A DNA stretch of 64,000 nucleotides from Pseudomonas quebecensis (GCF_026410085.1 NZ_CP112866.1:1054001-1118000); one strand, 5' to 3'. Shown: positions 26,998-41,519, counted from the stretch's first letter. The notes: a model not told the origin generated them from the sequence alone. Made by a program: numbers and translations.

Positions 26998-27762
26998 ATG
27001 TACAAGCTTGAAGTCCAAGACCTGCATAAACGCTATGGCAGTCATGAAGTGCTCAAAGGCGTGTCCCTGGCCGCCGCCGCCGGTGATGTGATCAGCATCA
27101 TCGGTTCCAGCGGTTCGGGCAAAAGTACCTTTTTGCGCTGCATCAACCTGCTGGAGCAACCCCACGCCGGCAAGATCCTGCTCAATAACGAAGAGCTGAA
27201 ACTGGTGGCCAACAAGGACGGCGCCATGAAGGCGGCCGATCCCAAGCAACTGCAACGCATGCGTTCGCGCCTGTCCATGGTGTTCCAGCATTTCAACCTG
27301 TGGTCGCACATGACCGCGTTGGAAAACGTGATGGAAGCACCGGTGCATGTGCTGGGCATGTCGAAAAAAGACGCCCGTGAAAAGGCCGAGCACTACCTGG
27401 CCAAGGTCGGCGTGGGCCATCGCAAGGATGCGTTCCCCGGCCATATGTCCGGCGGCGAGCAGCAGCGCGTGGCGATTGCCCGTGCCCTGGCGATGGAACC
27501 GGAGGTGATGCTGTTCGACGAACCCACCTCGGCGCTCGACCCTGAGCTGGTGGGCGAAGTGCTCAAGGTGATGCAGGACCTGGCCCTGGAAGGCCGCACC
27601 ATGGTGGTGGTGACCCACGAAATGGGCTTTGCTCGTGAAGTGTCCAACCAGTTGGTGTTTTTGCACAAAGGCATCGTCGAAGAACGCGGCAACCCGCGTG
27701 AAGTGCTGGTGAATCCACAATCGGAGCGGTTGCAGCAGTTCCTGTCCGGCAGCTTGAAGTAG
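26998..27762 (+). CDS. aotP: Arginine/ornithine ABC transporter ATP-binding protein
   Basis: A 254-residue protein from the ATG at 26998 ([14 protein letters not shown]). Walker A is GSSGSGKST, the Q-loop [13 protein letters not shown], the signature [18 protein letters not shown], Walker [13 protein letters not shown] and the switch His VVTHEMGFA. The insertion after Walker A ([19 protein letters not shown]) is typical of HisP. It is the last transport gene before argR. Confidence 0.93.
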   Translation: MYKLEVQDLHKRYGSHEVLKGVSLAAAAGDVISIIGSSGSGKSTFLRCINLLEQPHAGKILLNNEELKLVANKDGAMKAADPKQLQRMRSRLSMVFQHFNLWSHMTALENVMEAPVHVLGMSKKDAREKAEHYLAKVGVGHRKDAFPGHMSGGEQQRVAIARALAMEPEVMLFDEPTSALDPELVGEVLKVMQDLALEGRTMVVVTHEMGFAREVSNQLVFLHKGIVEERGNPREVLVNPQSERLQQFLSGSLK

Positions 27763-27784
27763 CCACTCCGTGTGAGCGCTGCTT

Positions 27785-27816
27785 TATGTGGGAGGGGGCA
27801 AGCCCCCGCCCACATT
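27785..27816. repeat. REP-like sequence between aotP and argR
   Basis: TGTGGGAGGGGGCAAGCCCC then CGCCCACATT forms an imperfect stem of the same family as those at 36371-36464 and 42858-42892. Confidence 0.75.
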
Positions 27817-27906
27817 GGATGTTCATCGTTTTTGAGATTTGTGTTCATTTACGGGCTAGCATTGGCCCACGGCTTCTTTCACTGTTTCTGCTTCGGATAG
27901 CCTTCC

Positions 27907-28887
27907 ATGACCGCCCACAAAATTGGTTTCCTGATCTGGCCCAGCACAAAAGCACTCACGCTTGCGCTGGCTGAGGAGGCCTTGCGCGTGGCCCAGCGGG
28001 TGCATCCGGAAGTGGTCTACGAGCTGTCGTTTCTGCTCGCCGAACCTGCCGCCGAAGGTGCCTGGCAACTGCCGGGCGAGCCGTGGGCCGGCAAGCTCGA
28101 AGGCTTTCAGAAACTGTTCCTGCTGGCCGACGAGCCGCCCACCGTCATCGCCTCTCAACTGAGCAGCGCGCTCAAGCAATTGGTGCGCGCCGGGTGTGTG
28201 ATCGGCGGGTTGTCGGCCGGCGTCTATCCGTTGGCCCAGCTCGGTCTGCTCGACGGTTACCGTGCCGCTGTGCACTGGCGCTGGCAGGACGACTTTGCCG
28301 AGCGCTTCCCCAAGGTCATCGCCACCAGCCATCTGTTCGATTGGGACCGCGACCGCCTGACCGCCTGCGGCGGCATGTCGGTGCTCGACCTGCTGCTGGC
28401 GGTGCTGGCCCGTGACCACGGCGCCGAACTGGCCGGTGCGGTGTCCGAAGAACTGGTGGTCGAGCGCATCCGCGAAGGCGGCGAGCGCCAGCGTATCCCC
28501 CTGCAAAACCGCCTGGGCTCCAGCCATCCGAAGCTGACCCAGGCAGTGCTGCTGATGGAAGCCAACATCGAAGAGCCGCTGACCACCGACGAAATCGCCC
28601 AGCACGTGTGCGTGTCGCGACGACAACTGGAACGCATCTTCAAGCAATACCTCAATCGCGTCCCCAGCCAGTACTACCTGGAACTGCGCCTGAACAAGGC
28701 GCGCCAGATGCTCATGCAAACCAGCAAGTCGATCATCCAGATCGGCCTGTCCTGCGGCTTCTCTTCGGGGCCGCACTTCTCCAGCGCCTACCGCAATTTC
28801 TTCGGCGCCACCCCCCGTGAAGACCGCAACCAGCGCCGCAGCAGCAGCCCATTCGAGTTGTCGTCGGTGCCGGCCGAGCGCGGCTGA
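27907..28887 (+). CDS. argR: AraC-family arginine regulator ArgR
   Basis: A 326-residue protein. Residues about 5-190 form a DJ-1/PfpI (GATase1-like) domain, and residues about 210-310 an AraC double HTH with VSRRQLERIFKQYL and RNFFGATPREDR. This is the pseudomonad ArgR, unrelated to the E. coli ArgR. In P. aeruginosa it represses arginine synthesis genes and activates aot and aru with arginine as signal. Its place directly after aotP and the TGTCGC-N8-AA boxes before aot and aru support the same role here. Confidence 0.92.
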   Translation: MTAHKIGFLIWPSTKALTLALAEEALRVAQRVHPEVVYELSFLLAEPAAEGAWQLPGEPWAGKLEGFQKLFLLADEPPTVIASQLSSALKQLVRAGCVIGGLSAGVYPLAQLGLLDGYRAAVHWRWQDDFAERFPKVIATSHLFDWDRDRLTACGGMSVLDLLLAVLARDHGAELAGAVSEELVVERIREGGERQRIPLQNRLGSSHPKLTQAVLLMEANIEEPLTTDEIAQHVCVSRRQLERIFKQYLNRVPSQYYLELRLNKARQMLMQTSKSIIQIGLSCGFSSGPHFSSAYRNFFGATPREDRNQRRSSSPFELSSVPAERG

Positions 28888-28891
28888 CGGG

Positions 28892-31800
28892 TTACTCCTC
28901 CACGGGCTCCGGCGGTGTCGGCGGCGCCAGAGGGGCGCCTGCATCATCGTGGGCCGCATCCGCGACTCCCAGGTCATTGCCGGTCTGCAAGAAATAGGTT
29001 CTTAAACGCTCGATGCTGGCAGGCGAAAACGAGTTCCCACTGAAGTCAGACTCTTCATCGAAGGGCAGTTGCCGTTCGAGGATGTCGGCGGGCACCTCTA
29101 CGATGGCGTTGTCGCTGACGTCCAATGTGGTCAGGTGATGCAGGCCAAATACGCCACTGGGAAACTCGGTGAGCCCGACGTCCTGCATATACAGCGACTG
29201 CAGGTTGGACAGCTGGCTCACGTCAATCGGCAGGCCCAGTGGGTTCTCGCTCAGGTCCAGGTACTCCAGTTGCGTCATCGCCGCCAGCGCGCCGGCGGTT
29301 TCCTCAGTCAGGATAATCCGGCATTCCTGAAGGCTCAGGGAGGTCAGGCTGGGTATGTCGAATATCGAGGAAGGCAGCTTGCTCAGGGCGTAACGGAACA
29401 CCGACAGGCTTTTGAGTTTGGGAAAGCCTGCGAGCAACCCGTCGATGTCGGTGGTGATGTCGCCCGTGCTCAGGTCCAGTCGAGAGATGTGTTCGAAACG
29501 CGCGTTCAACCTCGGTAGTGCGCCACGCAGCGGTGTCTCAAACGTCAGCTCGTGAGTGGGTGGCTCGCCGCCATTGAGTTCATCCAACGGACTCTCGCGG
29601 CGCCAGCCCTGTTCCAGCAACTCTTTGAACATCAGGCGGTTGATCTGCTCCTGGGCCTGGAGCTGCTCATCCATCCGGGCGCCTTGCGTGGGCTCGGGTG
29701 CCGGGACATCCAGTGCCCACGTCTGCAAATCTGCGCAGAGCTGGCGGTACTCGGCTTCCAGGCTGTCGAGTGCTCGAGGTACGGCGTCCATATCGCCTGG
29801 CAGGTTGAACACAAAACGGTTGGCCTCCGCCGAAGAGAATGTTGGGTAAAGCACTGATACCCGCGCGCGCTCGTTGGCTGGCGCATCGGCTTGCAGATGC
29901 TCGCCCTGGGCCTGGCTGTAGGTTTTGATGTGCTGCAATGCCTGGCGCGACAGCGGGTTGCCCGATAGGTTGAAGGCTCTGGTGGCCGACGCAGGCAGTG
30001 CGAACAAATCCTCGGGCAACTGGCTGATCCGGTTGTGGCTCAGGTTGATTTCACGGCGTCCCGTGGGCACCAGCAGGCTGGCGGGGAGCTCGGTCATGCC
30101 GGTGTTTTGCAGCGATAGCCTGAACAACCTGGGCAGACGTTCGAAATCGGGTAGGTGGGTGAGCGGGTTGTGACTGAGGTCCAGGTGCTCAAGGTAGTAC
30201 AGGCCGATAAGGCCTTGTTCCTCGCCGGCCGACAGGCGCACGCCGCAGCGTGGCAGCTGCAGCGAGACCAGGTAGGGCAGCTCGAAGACCGTGGGTGGAA
30301 TGGCACCGAGCAAGGCGTTTTCCACCCGCAGGCTGGTCAGTTGAGGAAACGCTTTAAGGAACTGCGCCACTTGCAGTGGGCTGGCGTTACCTTGCAGCTC
30401 AAGCGATGAAACCTCGCGGAAAAGCACGCCCAGCGCCGGCAGGTCACCGGCAAGCGGCGAGGGAACACGCAGTGCGTAGGTCGGTACGATGCTGGTACTG
30501 CGCTCGTCCAACGCCGACTCCTTGCGCCAGCAGGCTTCAAGCAATGCCTTGAAGGTCTGGCGCGTCTGGATGTCCTGCGGACGTGGCGCTTGCGTGGCCC
30601 ATTGGGTCAATTCTGTCTGCAGGGCTGCGTACTCCTGCTCAAGGCGTGTCAGTTCTATTCGCCCCATTTCCAAAGTGCCGTGCAGGCCAAAGATAAAACT
30701 GCGCACTTCACTGTCATTGAAGGACGGATAAAGCGCTTTAACCCGGGCGACGTCCAAGGCGTGTGGCGTGGCTTCCCAGTGGCTGCCGGTGCGTTGGAAG
30801 TAGATTTTCACCTGTTCCAGGGTCGTCGGGGTGAACGGGTTGTTCGCCAGGTCGAAGTGTTCGCTGACAGCCGCCGGCAAGGTGAACAGCTCGGCGGGCA
30901 ACGCGCTGATGCGGTTGTTCGACAGGATCGCGGCTTCCAGTCGCGGGCGATTCGCCAGGCCTGGCGGTACTTCGGTGATACCTGTGTGGTTGAGGTCCAG
31001 AAAGCTCAGCTGCGGCATGTTCGTCACATCGGGCGTGATGCCCAACGGGTTGTTGTAGAGATCCAGGCTTCTGAGGCGCGTCATGGCCGACAGCGTTTGC
31101 GCGCTCCGGGCATTCAAGGTGATCGAACAGTTGCTCAGAATCAGTTCATTGAGGTGCGGCATGCCCGGTGTGGCGGCGGGAAGTGCGTTCAGCGGCATGT
31201 CGCGCACCGCCAGCAGGCGCAGGTTTGGAAACAGCGCCAGGAAGGCGTCGAGGTGCGCGACCGGGCGCTCGCTGCCTTGCAGTTCCAGGAGTGTCACGTG
31301 AGGCAAGCGTGCGGTCAGTTGTGGCAGCTCGCCTTCGATGGGGGCGCTGAGCAGCAGGCGCAGGCCGTTGCGGGTGATCGGCTCATAGTAGTCGTCGACC
31401 GTGGTTTCGTGGCGCCAGGCGCGCCGGATTTCATCGGCCCAAAGGCGGCGATTGCGCCTTGCATACGTGTAATCCTGATGCCTCAGGCGTTCTCCGGTGG
31501 TGGACCGCTGAGGTGTATTGCTTTCCCAGATATCCAGGTCATTGTCCAGTTGCGCGTATTCGACTCTCAGTGCCGCCACCGCGCTCGAGGGTCCACCGGG
31601 TAGGCGCTGCAGGGTGATGACCAGCGCATTGATGCGTTCTTGAGAGAGGCGGGGATAGAGCTGTTGCAACTGCGCCTGGATGCTTGGCACGGTGCCGGGC
31701 TGGTGCGCGGGTGCCGCTCGATAACCCTCCATGCCGCCGAGCAGGCGCATGGTACTGGGGTCATGGCTGGGCTTGAGAATGGGATCGGCCGCCAGTAACG

Positions 31801-34800
31801 GGCTGAGTTGGCGGTGTTCCAGTGCGTGTTCGGCCATTGCCTGCCTGAGCTGCGGGCCTTGGCCGATGTGCAGGCCCAGTGCGTCGCGTTGGGTGTCGGG
31901 CAGGGCCTGCAGGACGGCGGTGTACAGGTCGGTGACCCCGAGCAGCTCATCGGTGAGCGTGGTCGGTGTATAGCCTCCGGTTTCGTGGCGGATCAAGGTT
32001 CGGTGGATAGGGGCGCTGGCGCTGCCAATGCTGTCGCGCAGCGGGCCGCTGGCACTGTAGTCCCTGACCTCGATACGCACGTCACTCGACCAACCCGGCA
32101 GGCGCTGCAATGAATGCAGGGCCAGGCGGTGGGTGTCCAGCGAAGCCAGCGACTCCCGATACAGCCCTTCATAGGCGCGAGCCACGCGTACCTGATGCAA
32201 GGCGGCGCGTGCCCGCTGTTGAAGGGATTGCGGGATATTGCCCTGGTTCAGCTCACGCAGTTCGCTGGTGCTGGCGTGATGCAGCAGCGCTTCGGCGGCG
32301 CTCAGAGGCAGGCCGCGCTCTGCGTTGATAAGACTTTGCAACCCAGCGTCGGTGGTGTGTTCCAGGCTGTGGTAGCGCGACTCGAACAGCGCCGCATGTT
32401 TGTCCTGGGCCAGGTCGGCCAATCGAGCCCTGAGGGTCCCGGCTCGTGCCTCCAGGGAGATCGGCGGCAAGCCGAACTCTTCCTCCAGCAACTGTTTACG
32501 TTCAGGTTCGTCCAGTGCCTGCAGCAGGGTTTTCAACAGGTCGCCGTTCGTTAACTGTTCCTCGGGTATCTGCACCACGGCGGCATCCGGGTTGCCGACG
32601 ACTTCCCAGGCAACGGTGCCGTGGCGGTCGAGAAAACGCAGGGTTTTGGTCTTGGGCCACAGGCCGTAACGGGTCAGCAGGAACAGCTGGGTCTGGGCAT
32701 CGGCGTGACTATATACGGCCGGATCGTCGCTGCGCAGTTGAGCGGCGAAGGTGTGCAGGTCGTGGTCGATCTTGAAGCGCCTGAGGCTGTCGGCCAAGAG
32801 TGCCGGCGGCGGCTGCCGGTTCAGGTAGTGCGCGCGCAGCGCATCGTCATCGACCCCGCTGATGTGGCGAACCTGCTCCAGTTGGGCATCGCTCAGGGCA
32901 TCGACCTGATGGCCGAGCCGGCGCAACAGGGTCGGGCGGTCCCACGCCAGCGGGTAGTCCAGTTCGGTGACCCAGGCACCGCGGTCATTGGTGTACAGGC
33001 GCGGACGGTAGGCATCGGGGCGTGAAGGATGTTGCAGGCGATAGTGCCCGGTTACAGGGTCCGTCGCTACGGCGTAGTGCTGGCCGGCCAGGGGCAGGAC
33101 GTCTTTGCCGGCGTGGCGATACAGGCCCTTGGCATCGGGCATGGCGTCGGCGGGCAGCGACAGGTCGTGGGCATAGGGTGCCAGGTCCGCATTCCACAGC
33201 CTGGAGGAGCCATCCTTGCGCATGACCGGTGTGAGCGTGTCAAAAAATGCCCACACGTGCGCGGGCAGCGCCTGGCGCAGCAAACTTTCGGCGATGGGCA
33301 GGCCGGTGGCGAACAGGCCCAGTTGCACCAGTTGTTCAAGCACCGACATCAGGTGTTCGAAGGCTTGGTCCTTGACGCCTTCGGCCCAGTCGACAATGCC
33401 CTCGAAGGTCTCATCGAGCAATTGGTAGGCGGTGTAGCCGAGCATCAACAGCCCCAGTGGCGGCACGAAAGGCGCGGCGATGAAGGCGACGACCTGCAGC
33501 AAGGCCGAACTGATCTTACCCAGCAGGTCCCAACGCCGCCAGCGCGCCTGCTGGTCGACGCTGGCGGTAGCGATCGCCATGCTCCGCGCATCGTTGAGCA
33601 GCTTATTCAAGTGGCTGTGGTAGAGGTGCTCGAACAGGTCTTCGCCGAAAGGGGTGGAGACCGCTTGCAGGTCAGGAGCGGCTGTCGGTGTTTCGCGCCA
33701 GCTGGGGCGTGCGTCCCCCTGGGTGTGTGGATGCCAGGTGACTTCGCTGAGGCGCGTGTCCAGCAGGGTGAAAAAACGGCCCTGTTCCTCATGGCCGACA
33801 AAATGGCTGAAAAAGCGCTGGTACTTGGGATGGCGCAGTTTGATCGTCAGTTCCTGCATGAAGTGGGCGGTGGAGGGGTAGTACTTGAGCGGGTGTTCCG
33901 GGTCGCCGGGAATGTAGGCCACTACGGGCACCACGGTTTGACTGCGTTCAAGGTCTGCGGCAAACAGCACGATGCCGGTGAGCGGGGTGGACAGCAGGCT
34001 CAAGTCGTGACGCAGCAGCGAAGTGCAGTCCTGGCCATTGAACAGGCGCGCGAGGGGATCAACACTGGCTTGCGGGATGTCGCCCTTCATCCGTGCCATC
34101 TGCAAGGCGACCTTCAAGGCCGACTGGTGGCTCTGCCTGAGCTTGAGCTGCAGGGCCGCCTTGGCCGCCGCATCCTGCACCCCCAGGTACTGCTCGAGGT
34201 AGGCGCTGTACTGGCGGCCGATATCCAGCTCGCGGCATAGCTGGGTGAAGGCGGGTACGCTGATGCGGGTGGCGACGCCGGGCAGGCTTTCGAAATGGCC
34301 ATCGGCACCGGGGCGGGTGATGAAGGTGGACGCTTCTTCGTACGCGCCTTCTCGGGTTTCCGATTCTTCGAAGTTGTGCAACGCCGCTTCCAGCAGCGAC
34401 ACCGTCCAGGTACGCGCGGCACCGGACTTGACCTTGAGCCAGGGAATGGTGGCGGGGATATAGAGCCGAAGGTAGGTGCTGCGCACATCACGCTCGACAC
34501 CGAAGCGCTGCTTGAGGGCTTGTTGCAGAATCGGTGCGCCGAAGTCTTGGGGGGATTTGAGGCTGGTCATCACCCGGTCCACTTGGTTTTGCGCGGCCCA
34601 CGCTTCGCCGATCAGCGGCTTGAGCGCGTCATGTTGCTCGGCGGTGGCATTCGCATGCCAGGGCTCGATGCGCGGGGTGACAGCCTTGAGGGCTGCCCGG
34701 CGAGCATCGGACGCGTTGCCCAGCCAGGCGGGAATGGCCTTCGCCAGTAGGTCGTGGTGAAGGTCGCGATAGGTGGGAAGTAAATCGAGCGGGGCGGTTG

Positions 34801-34819
34801 GGTCGGGTTGCACGGGCAT
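28892..34819 (-). CDS. Giant dermonecrotic-toxin-like (DUF6543) protein with LRR modules, no NEL domain
   Basis: A 1975-residue protein. The N-terminal half resembles the DUF6543/dermonecrotic-toxin-type region of pseudomonad LRR effectors, with a hydrophobic stretch near residues 435-465 (AFIAAPFVPPLGLLMLG). From about residue 1050 to the end a unit of roughly 300 residues occurs three times. Each starts with a LYP.F/LYPRLS helical part containing LE.EY..L...L, followed by an LRR block (YLDLSENPLGLPIDVSQL-like repeats with ALPAEL/QLPEDL/EVPADI turns). The protein ends PPEPVEE right after the third block. Related pseudomonad proteins often end in a NEL-type E3 ubiquitin ligase domain; none is visible here. 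It may be a secreted effector or a self-recognition protein. No signal peptide is seen. Confidence 0.75.
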   Translation of the reverse strand: MPVQPDPTAPLDLLPTYRDLHHDLLAKAIPAWLGNASDARRAALKAVTPRIEPWHANATAEQHDALKPLIGEAWAAQNQVDRVMTSLKSPQDFGAPILQQALKQRFGVERDVRSTYLRLYIPATIPWLKVKSGAARTWTVSLLEAALHNFEESETREGAYEEASTFITRPGADGHFESLPGVATRISVPAFTQLCRELDIGRQYSAYLEQYLGVQDAAAKAALQLKLRQSHQSALKVALQMARMKGDIPQASVDPLARLFNGQDCTSLLRHDLSLLSTPLTGIVLFAADLERSQTVVPVVAYIPGDPEHPLKYYPSTAHFMQELTIKLRHPKYQRFFSHFVGHEEQGRFFTLLDTRLSEVTWHPHTQGDARPSWRETPTAAPDLQAVSTPFGEDLFEHLYHSHLNKLLNDARSMAIATASVDQQARWRRWDLLGKISSALLQVVAFIAAPFVPPLGLLMLGYTAYQLLDETFEGIVDWAEGVKDQAFEHLMSVLEQLVQLGLFATGLPIAESLLRQALPAHVWAFFDTLTPVMRKDGSSRLWNADLAPYAHDLSLPADAMPDAKGLYRHAGKDVLPLAGQHYAVATDPVTGHYRLQHPSRPDAYRPRLYTNDRGAWVTELDYPLAWDRPTLLRRLGHQVDALSDAQLEQVRHISGVDDDALRAHYLNRQPPPALLADSLRRFKIDHDLHTFAAQLRSDDPAVYSHADAQTQLFLLTRYGLWPKTKTLRFLDRHGTVAWEVVGNPDAAVVQIPEEQLTNGDLLKTLLQALDEPERKQLLEEEFGLPPISLEARAGTLRARLADLAQDKHAALFESRYHSLEHTTDAGLQSLINAERGLPLSAAEALLHHASTSELRELNQGNIPQSLQQRARAALHQVRVARAYEGLYRESLASLDTHRLALHSLQRLPGWSSDVRIEVRDYSASGPLRDSIGSASAPIHRTLIRHETGGYTPTTLTDELLGVTDLYTAVLQALPDTQRDALGLHIGQGPQLRQAMAEHALEHRQLSPLLAADPILKPSHDPSTMRLLGGMEGYRAAPAHQPGTVPSIQAQLQQLYPRLSQERINALVITLQRLPGGPSSAVAALRVEYAQLDNDLDIWESNTPQRSTTGERLRHQDYTYARRNRRLWADEIRRAWRHETTVDDYYEPITRNGLRLLLSAPIEGELPQLTARLPHVTLLELQGSERPVAHLDAFLALFPNLRLLAVRDMPLNALPAATPGMPHLNELILSNCSITLNARSAQTLSAMTRLRSLDLYNNPLGITPDVTNMPQLSFLDLNHTGITEVPPGLANRPRLEAAILSNNRISALPAELFTLPAAVSEHFDLANNPFTPTTLEQVKIYFQRTGSHWEATPHALDVARVKALYPSFNDSEVRSFIFGLHGTLEMGRIELTRLEQEYAALQTELTQWATQAPRPQDIQTRQTFKALLEACWRKESALDERSTSIVPTYALRVPSPLAGDLPALGVLFREVSSLELQGNASPLQVAQFLKAFPQLTSLRVENALLGAIPPTVFELPYLVSLQLPRCGVRLSAGEEQGLIGLYYLEHLDLSHNPLTHLPDFERLPRLFRLSLQNTGMTELPASLLVPTGRREINLSHNRISQLPEDLFALPASATRAFNLSGNPLSRQALQHIKTYSQAQGEHLQADAPANERARVSVLYPTFSSAEANRFVFNLPGDMDAVPRALDSLEAEYRQLCADLQTWALDVPAPEPTQGARMDEQLQAQEQINRLMFKELLEQGWRRESPLDELNGGEPPTHELTFETPLRGALPRLNARFEHISRLDLSTGDITTDIDGLLAGFPKLKSLSVFRYALSKLPSSIFDIPSLTSLSLQECRIILTEETAGALAAMTQLEYLDLSENPLGLPIDVSQLSNLQSLYMQDVGLTEFPSGVFGLHHLTTLDVSDNAIVEVPADILERQLPFDEESDFSGNSFSPASIERLRTYFLQTGNDLGVADAAHDDAGAPLAPPTPPEPVEE

Positions 34820-34977
34820 CGGCTGGCGCCTTCATGTGGTAAATGAAGGCCTAGCAAGCCAGAGGGTGACATAGGGGCGGTGTTAGATAGTTGCGCGGCT
34901 TGTCCGGATTAAAACAATCCGCCTTGGCCTGCCTCTGCGGCTTTACACGGTTTAAACTGCGCCATTGCGACGCTATT

Positions 34978-36343
<1,366 letters not shown>

Positions 36344-36370
36344 TACACATCTGTCTGTCGGACCGGATCA

Positions 36371-36464
36371 AATGTGGGAGGGGCTTGCCCCCGATGGCGG
36401 TGTATCAGTCACAGATGTATCAACTGACAGACTGCTATCGGGGGCAAGCCCCCTCCCACACTGG
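36371..36464. repeat. REPIN: two REP sequences in inverted orientation
   Basis: AATGTGGGAGGGGCTTGCCC (36371 onward, ending CCCGAT) and its inverse ATCGGGGGCAAGCCCCCTCC (36437 onward) face each other across a 41-bp spacer. Each arm is itself a short hairpin. This is the REP-doublet (REPIN) layout known from P. fluorescens. It sits inside the aru operon between aruC and aruF. Confidence 0.85.
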
Positions 36465-36546
36465 AATATGCCCACTTGAAGCTATGTGGCGTTCCTGACC
36501 TGTCCGGTATTTTTTTCTGTGAATTTTCGAGTTAAGGAGTGACACC

Positions 36547-37566
36547 ATGCTGGTGATGCGCCCCGCGCAAATGGCTGATCTGGGCGAGGTACAGCGTCTG
36601 GCTGCGGACAGCCCGATTGGTGTCACCTCCTTGCCGGACGATGTGGAACGCCTGAGCGACAAGATCGCCGCCAGCGAAGCGTCTTTCGCGGCCGAGGTGA
36701 GTTTCAACGGCGAAGAAAGCTATTTCTTCGTGCTCGAAGACACCGAGACCGGCAAGCTCGCCGGTTGCTCGGCCATCGTCGCCTCGGCCGGTTATTCCGA
36801 GCCGTTCTACAGTTTTCGCAACGAGACCTTCGTGCACGCCTCTCGCGAGCTGAAGATCCACAACAAGATTCACGTGCTTTCCCAGTGCCACGACCTGACC
36901 GGCAACAGCCTGCTCACCAGTTTCTACGTGGTGCCGGAACTGGTCGGCTCGCCGTGGTCGGAACTCAATTCCCGCGGGCGCCTGTTGTTTGTCGCCAGCC
37001 ATCCGGAGCGCTTTGCCGATTCGGTGGTCACCGAGATTGTCGGCTACAGCGACGAGAACGGTGACTCGCCGTTCTGGGACGCCATCGGCCGCAACTTCTT
37101 CGACCTCAACTACGCCGCCGCCGAGCGCCTGTGCGGGCTCAAGAGCCGCACCTTCCTCGCCGAGCTGATGCCGCATTACCCGATCTACGTGCCGCTGCTG
37201 CCGGACGCAGCCCAGGAGGCGATGGGCCAGGTGCACCCGCGCGCGCAGATCACTTTCGACATTCTGATGCGCGAAGGCTTCGAGACCGATCATTACATCG
37301 ACATCTTCGACGGCGGCCCGACGCTGCATGCGCGGGTCTCGGGCATCCGTTCGATTGCCCAGAGCCGCGTGGTGCCGGTGAAGATCGGCGAGATGGTCAA
37401 GGGCGTCGGCCGCCAGTACCTGGTCAGCAACGCGCAGCTGCAGGATTACCGTGCGGTGATGCTGGAGCTGGATTACGCGCCTGGCAAGCCGGTAACCCTG
37501 GACCTGGCCGCGGCTGAAGCCCTGGGCGTCGGCGAGGGCGCCAGTGTGCGCCTGGTCGCGGTTTAA
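36547..37566 (+). CDS. aruF: Arginine/ornithine N-succinyltransferase, subunit AruF (alpha)
   Basis: A 339-residue protein of the AstA family (GNAT-related fold). It starts MLVMRPAQMADLGEVQRLA and contains LTGNSLLTSFYVVPEL and SPFWDAIGRNFFDLNY, shared with the next gene. It transfers succinyl from succinyl-CoA to the alpha-amino group of arginine, the entry step of the AST pathway. In pseudomonads the enzyme is a heteromer of AruF and AruG. AAGGAG precedes the ATG. Confidence 0.93.
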   Translation: MLVMRPAQMADLGEVQRLAADSPIGVTSLPDDVERLSDKIAASEASFAAEVSFNGEESYFFVLEDTETGKLAGCSAIVASAGYSEPFYSFRNETFVHASRELKIHNKIHVLSQCHDLTGNSLLTSFYVVPELVGSPWSELNSRGRLLFVASHPERFADSVVTEIVGYSDENGDSPFWDAIGRNFFDLNYAAAERLCGLKSRTFLAELMPHYPIYVPLLPDAAQEAMGQVHPRAQITFDILMREGFETDHYIDIFDGGPTLHARVSGIRSIAQSRVVPVKIGEMVKGVGRQYLVSNAQLQDYRAVMLELDYAPGKPVTLDLAAAEALGVGEGASVRLVAV

Positions 37567-37614
37567 ACGCAGAGTTTCGCGGGTGGCCAAGAGCGGCCCG
37601 TCTGAGGAGATAGC

Positions 37615-40106
<2,492 letters not shown>

Positions 40107-40172
40107 AGGTGGGAGGGGATGTGTTGAAGACTTTTGATGCCTATAAAAACAGATGTTCGTGGAGCCTCGCCG

Positions 40173-41519
40173 ATGAAATCCTATGAAGTCAATTTTGACG
40201 GTCTAGTGGGGCCGACCCATAACTACGGCGGGTTGTCCTACGGCAACGTCGCGTCCCAGAGCAACAGCCAGCAGTCTTCGAACCCCAAGGAAGCGGCGTT
40301 GCAGGGCCTGCAAAAAATGAAGGCCCTGATGGACATGGGCTTCGTGCAAGGCGTGCTGGCTCCCCAGGAACGTCCCGACGTGGCCGCGCTGCGCAACCTC
40401 GGCTTCAGCGGCAGCGATGCTCAGGTGATCCAGCAGGCGGCCAAGCAGGCCATGCCGTTGCTGGTTGCCAGTTGTTCGGCATCGAGCATGTGGGTGGCCA
40501 ACGCCGCCACCGTCAGCCCCAGCGCCGACACCGCCGACGGCCGCGTGCATTTCACCGCCGCCAACCTCAACTGCAAATACCACCGCAGCATCGAGCACCC
40601 GACCACCAGTCGCGTGCTGGGCGCCATGTTTGCCAACCCGCAGCACTTCGCCCACCACGCCGCGTTGCCGGCAGTGGCGCAGTTCGGCGACGAGGGCGCC
40701 GCCAACCACACGCGTTTCTGCCGTGACTACGGCGAGGCCGGTGTGGAGTTTTTCGTGTTCGGCCGCAGTGCGTTCGACACCCGCTACCCGGCACCGCAGA
40801 AGTACCCGGCGCGCCAGACCCTGGAAGCTTCCCAGGCCGTCGCCCGTCTGCATGGCCTGAAGGATGACGGCGTGGTCTACGCCCAGCAGAACCCGGCGGT
40901 GATCGATGCCGGCGTGTTCCACAACGATGTGATCGCGGTGGGCAACGGCGAAGTGCTGTTCTACCACGAGGATGCGTTTCTCAATACCGAGCAGATGCTG
41001 GGCGAACTGCAGGCCAAGCTGGGCAAGCTGGGCGGCAATTTCCAGTCGGTGTGTGTACCGCGCGCCCTGGTGAGCGTCGAGGATGCGGTGCGTTCCTACC
41101 TGTTCAACAGCCAGTTGCTGACTCGCGCCGACGGCTCGATGCTGCTGATCGTGCCGGAAGAGTGCCGCGCCAATGAACGCGTCTGGCAGTACCTGCAGGG
41201 CCTGACCGCCTCGGGTGGGTTGATCCGTGAAGTGAAGGTCTTCGACCTCAAGCAAAGCATGCAGAACGGCGGTGGCCCGGCGTGCCTGCGCCTGCGCGTG
41301 GCGCTGAACGAAACCGAACTGGCGGCGGTAAACCCAGGGGTTATCATGACCGCGCCGTTGTACGACACGCTGACCCAATGGGTCCACAAGCACTATCGCG
41401 ACAGCCTGCGCGAAACCGACCTGGCTGACCCGCAATTGCTGCTTGAGTGCCGGACGGCACTGGATGAACTGACGCAAATCCTTAAACTGGGCGCGGTTTA
41501 TCCTTTCCAGATCAATTAA
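40173..41519 (+). CDS. aruB: N-succinylarginine dihydrolase
   Basis: A 448-residue protein of the amidinotransferase fold from the ATG at 40173 ([17 protein letters not shown]). N-terminal [13 protein letters not shown], the His in [20 protein letters not shown] and the C-terminal catalytic Cys in [14 protein letters not shown] are visible. It removes ammonia and CO2 from succinylarginine to give succinylornithine. Equivalent to astB. It is 67 bp after aruD. Confidence 0.95.
   Translation: MKSYEVNFDGLVGPTHNYGGLSYGNVASQSNSQQSSNPKEAALQGLQKMKALMDMGFVQGVLAPQERPDVAALRNLGFSGSDAQVIQQAAKQAMPLLVASCSASSMWVANAATVSPSADTADGRVHFTAANLNCKYHRSIEHPTTSRVLGAMFANPQHFAHHAALPAVAQFGDEGAANHTRFCRDYGEAGVEFFVFGRSAFDTRYPAPQKYPARQTLEASQAVARLHGLKDDGVVYAQQNPAVIDAGVFHNDVIAVGNGEVLFYHEDAFLNTEQMLGELQAKLGKLGGNFQSVCVPRALVSVEDAVRSYLFNSQLLTRADGSMLLIVPEECRANERVWQYLQGLTASGGLIREVKVFDLKQSMQNGGGPACLRLRVALNETELAAVNPGVIMTAPLYDTLTQWVHKHYRDSLRETDLADPQLLLECRTALDELTQILKLGAVYPFQIN

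Noticed and set aside
36371..36464. Possible CRISPR-like repeat
   Set aside because: Only two inverted copies with self-complementary arms, which is a REPIN. No direct repeats with spacers were seen anywhere in the window.
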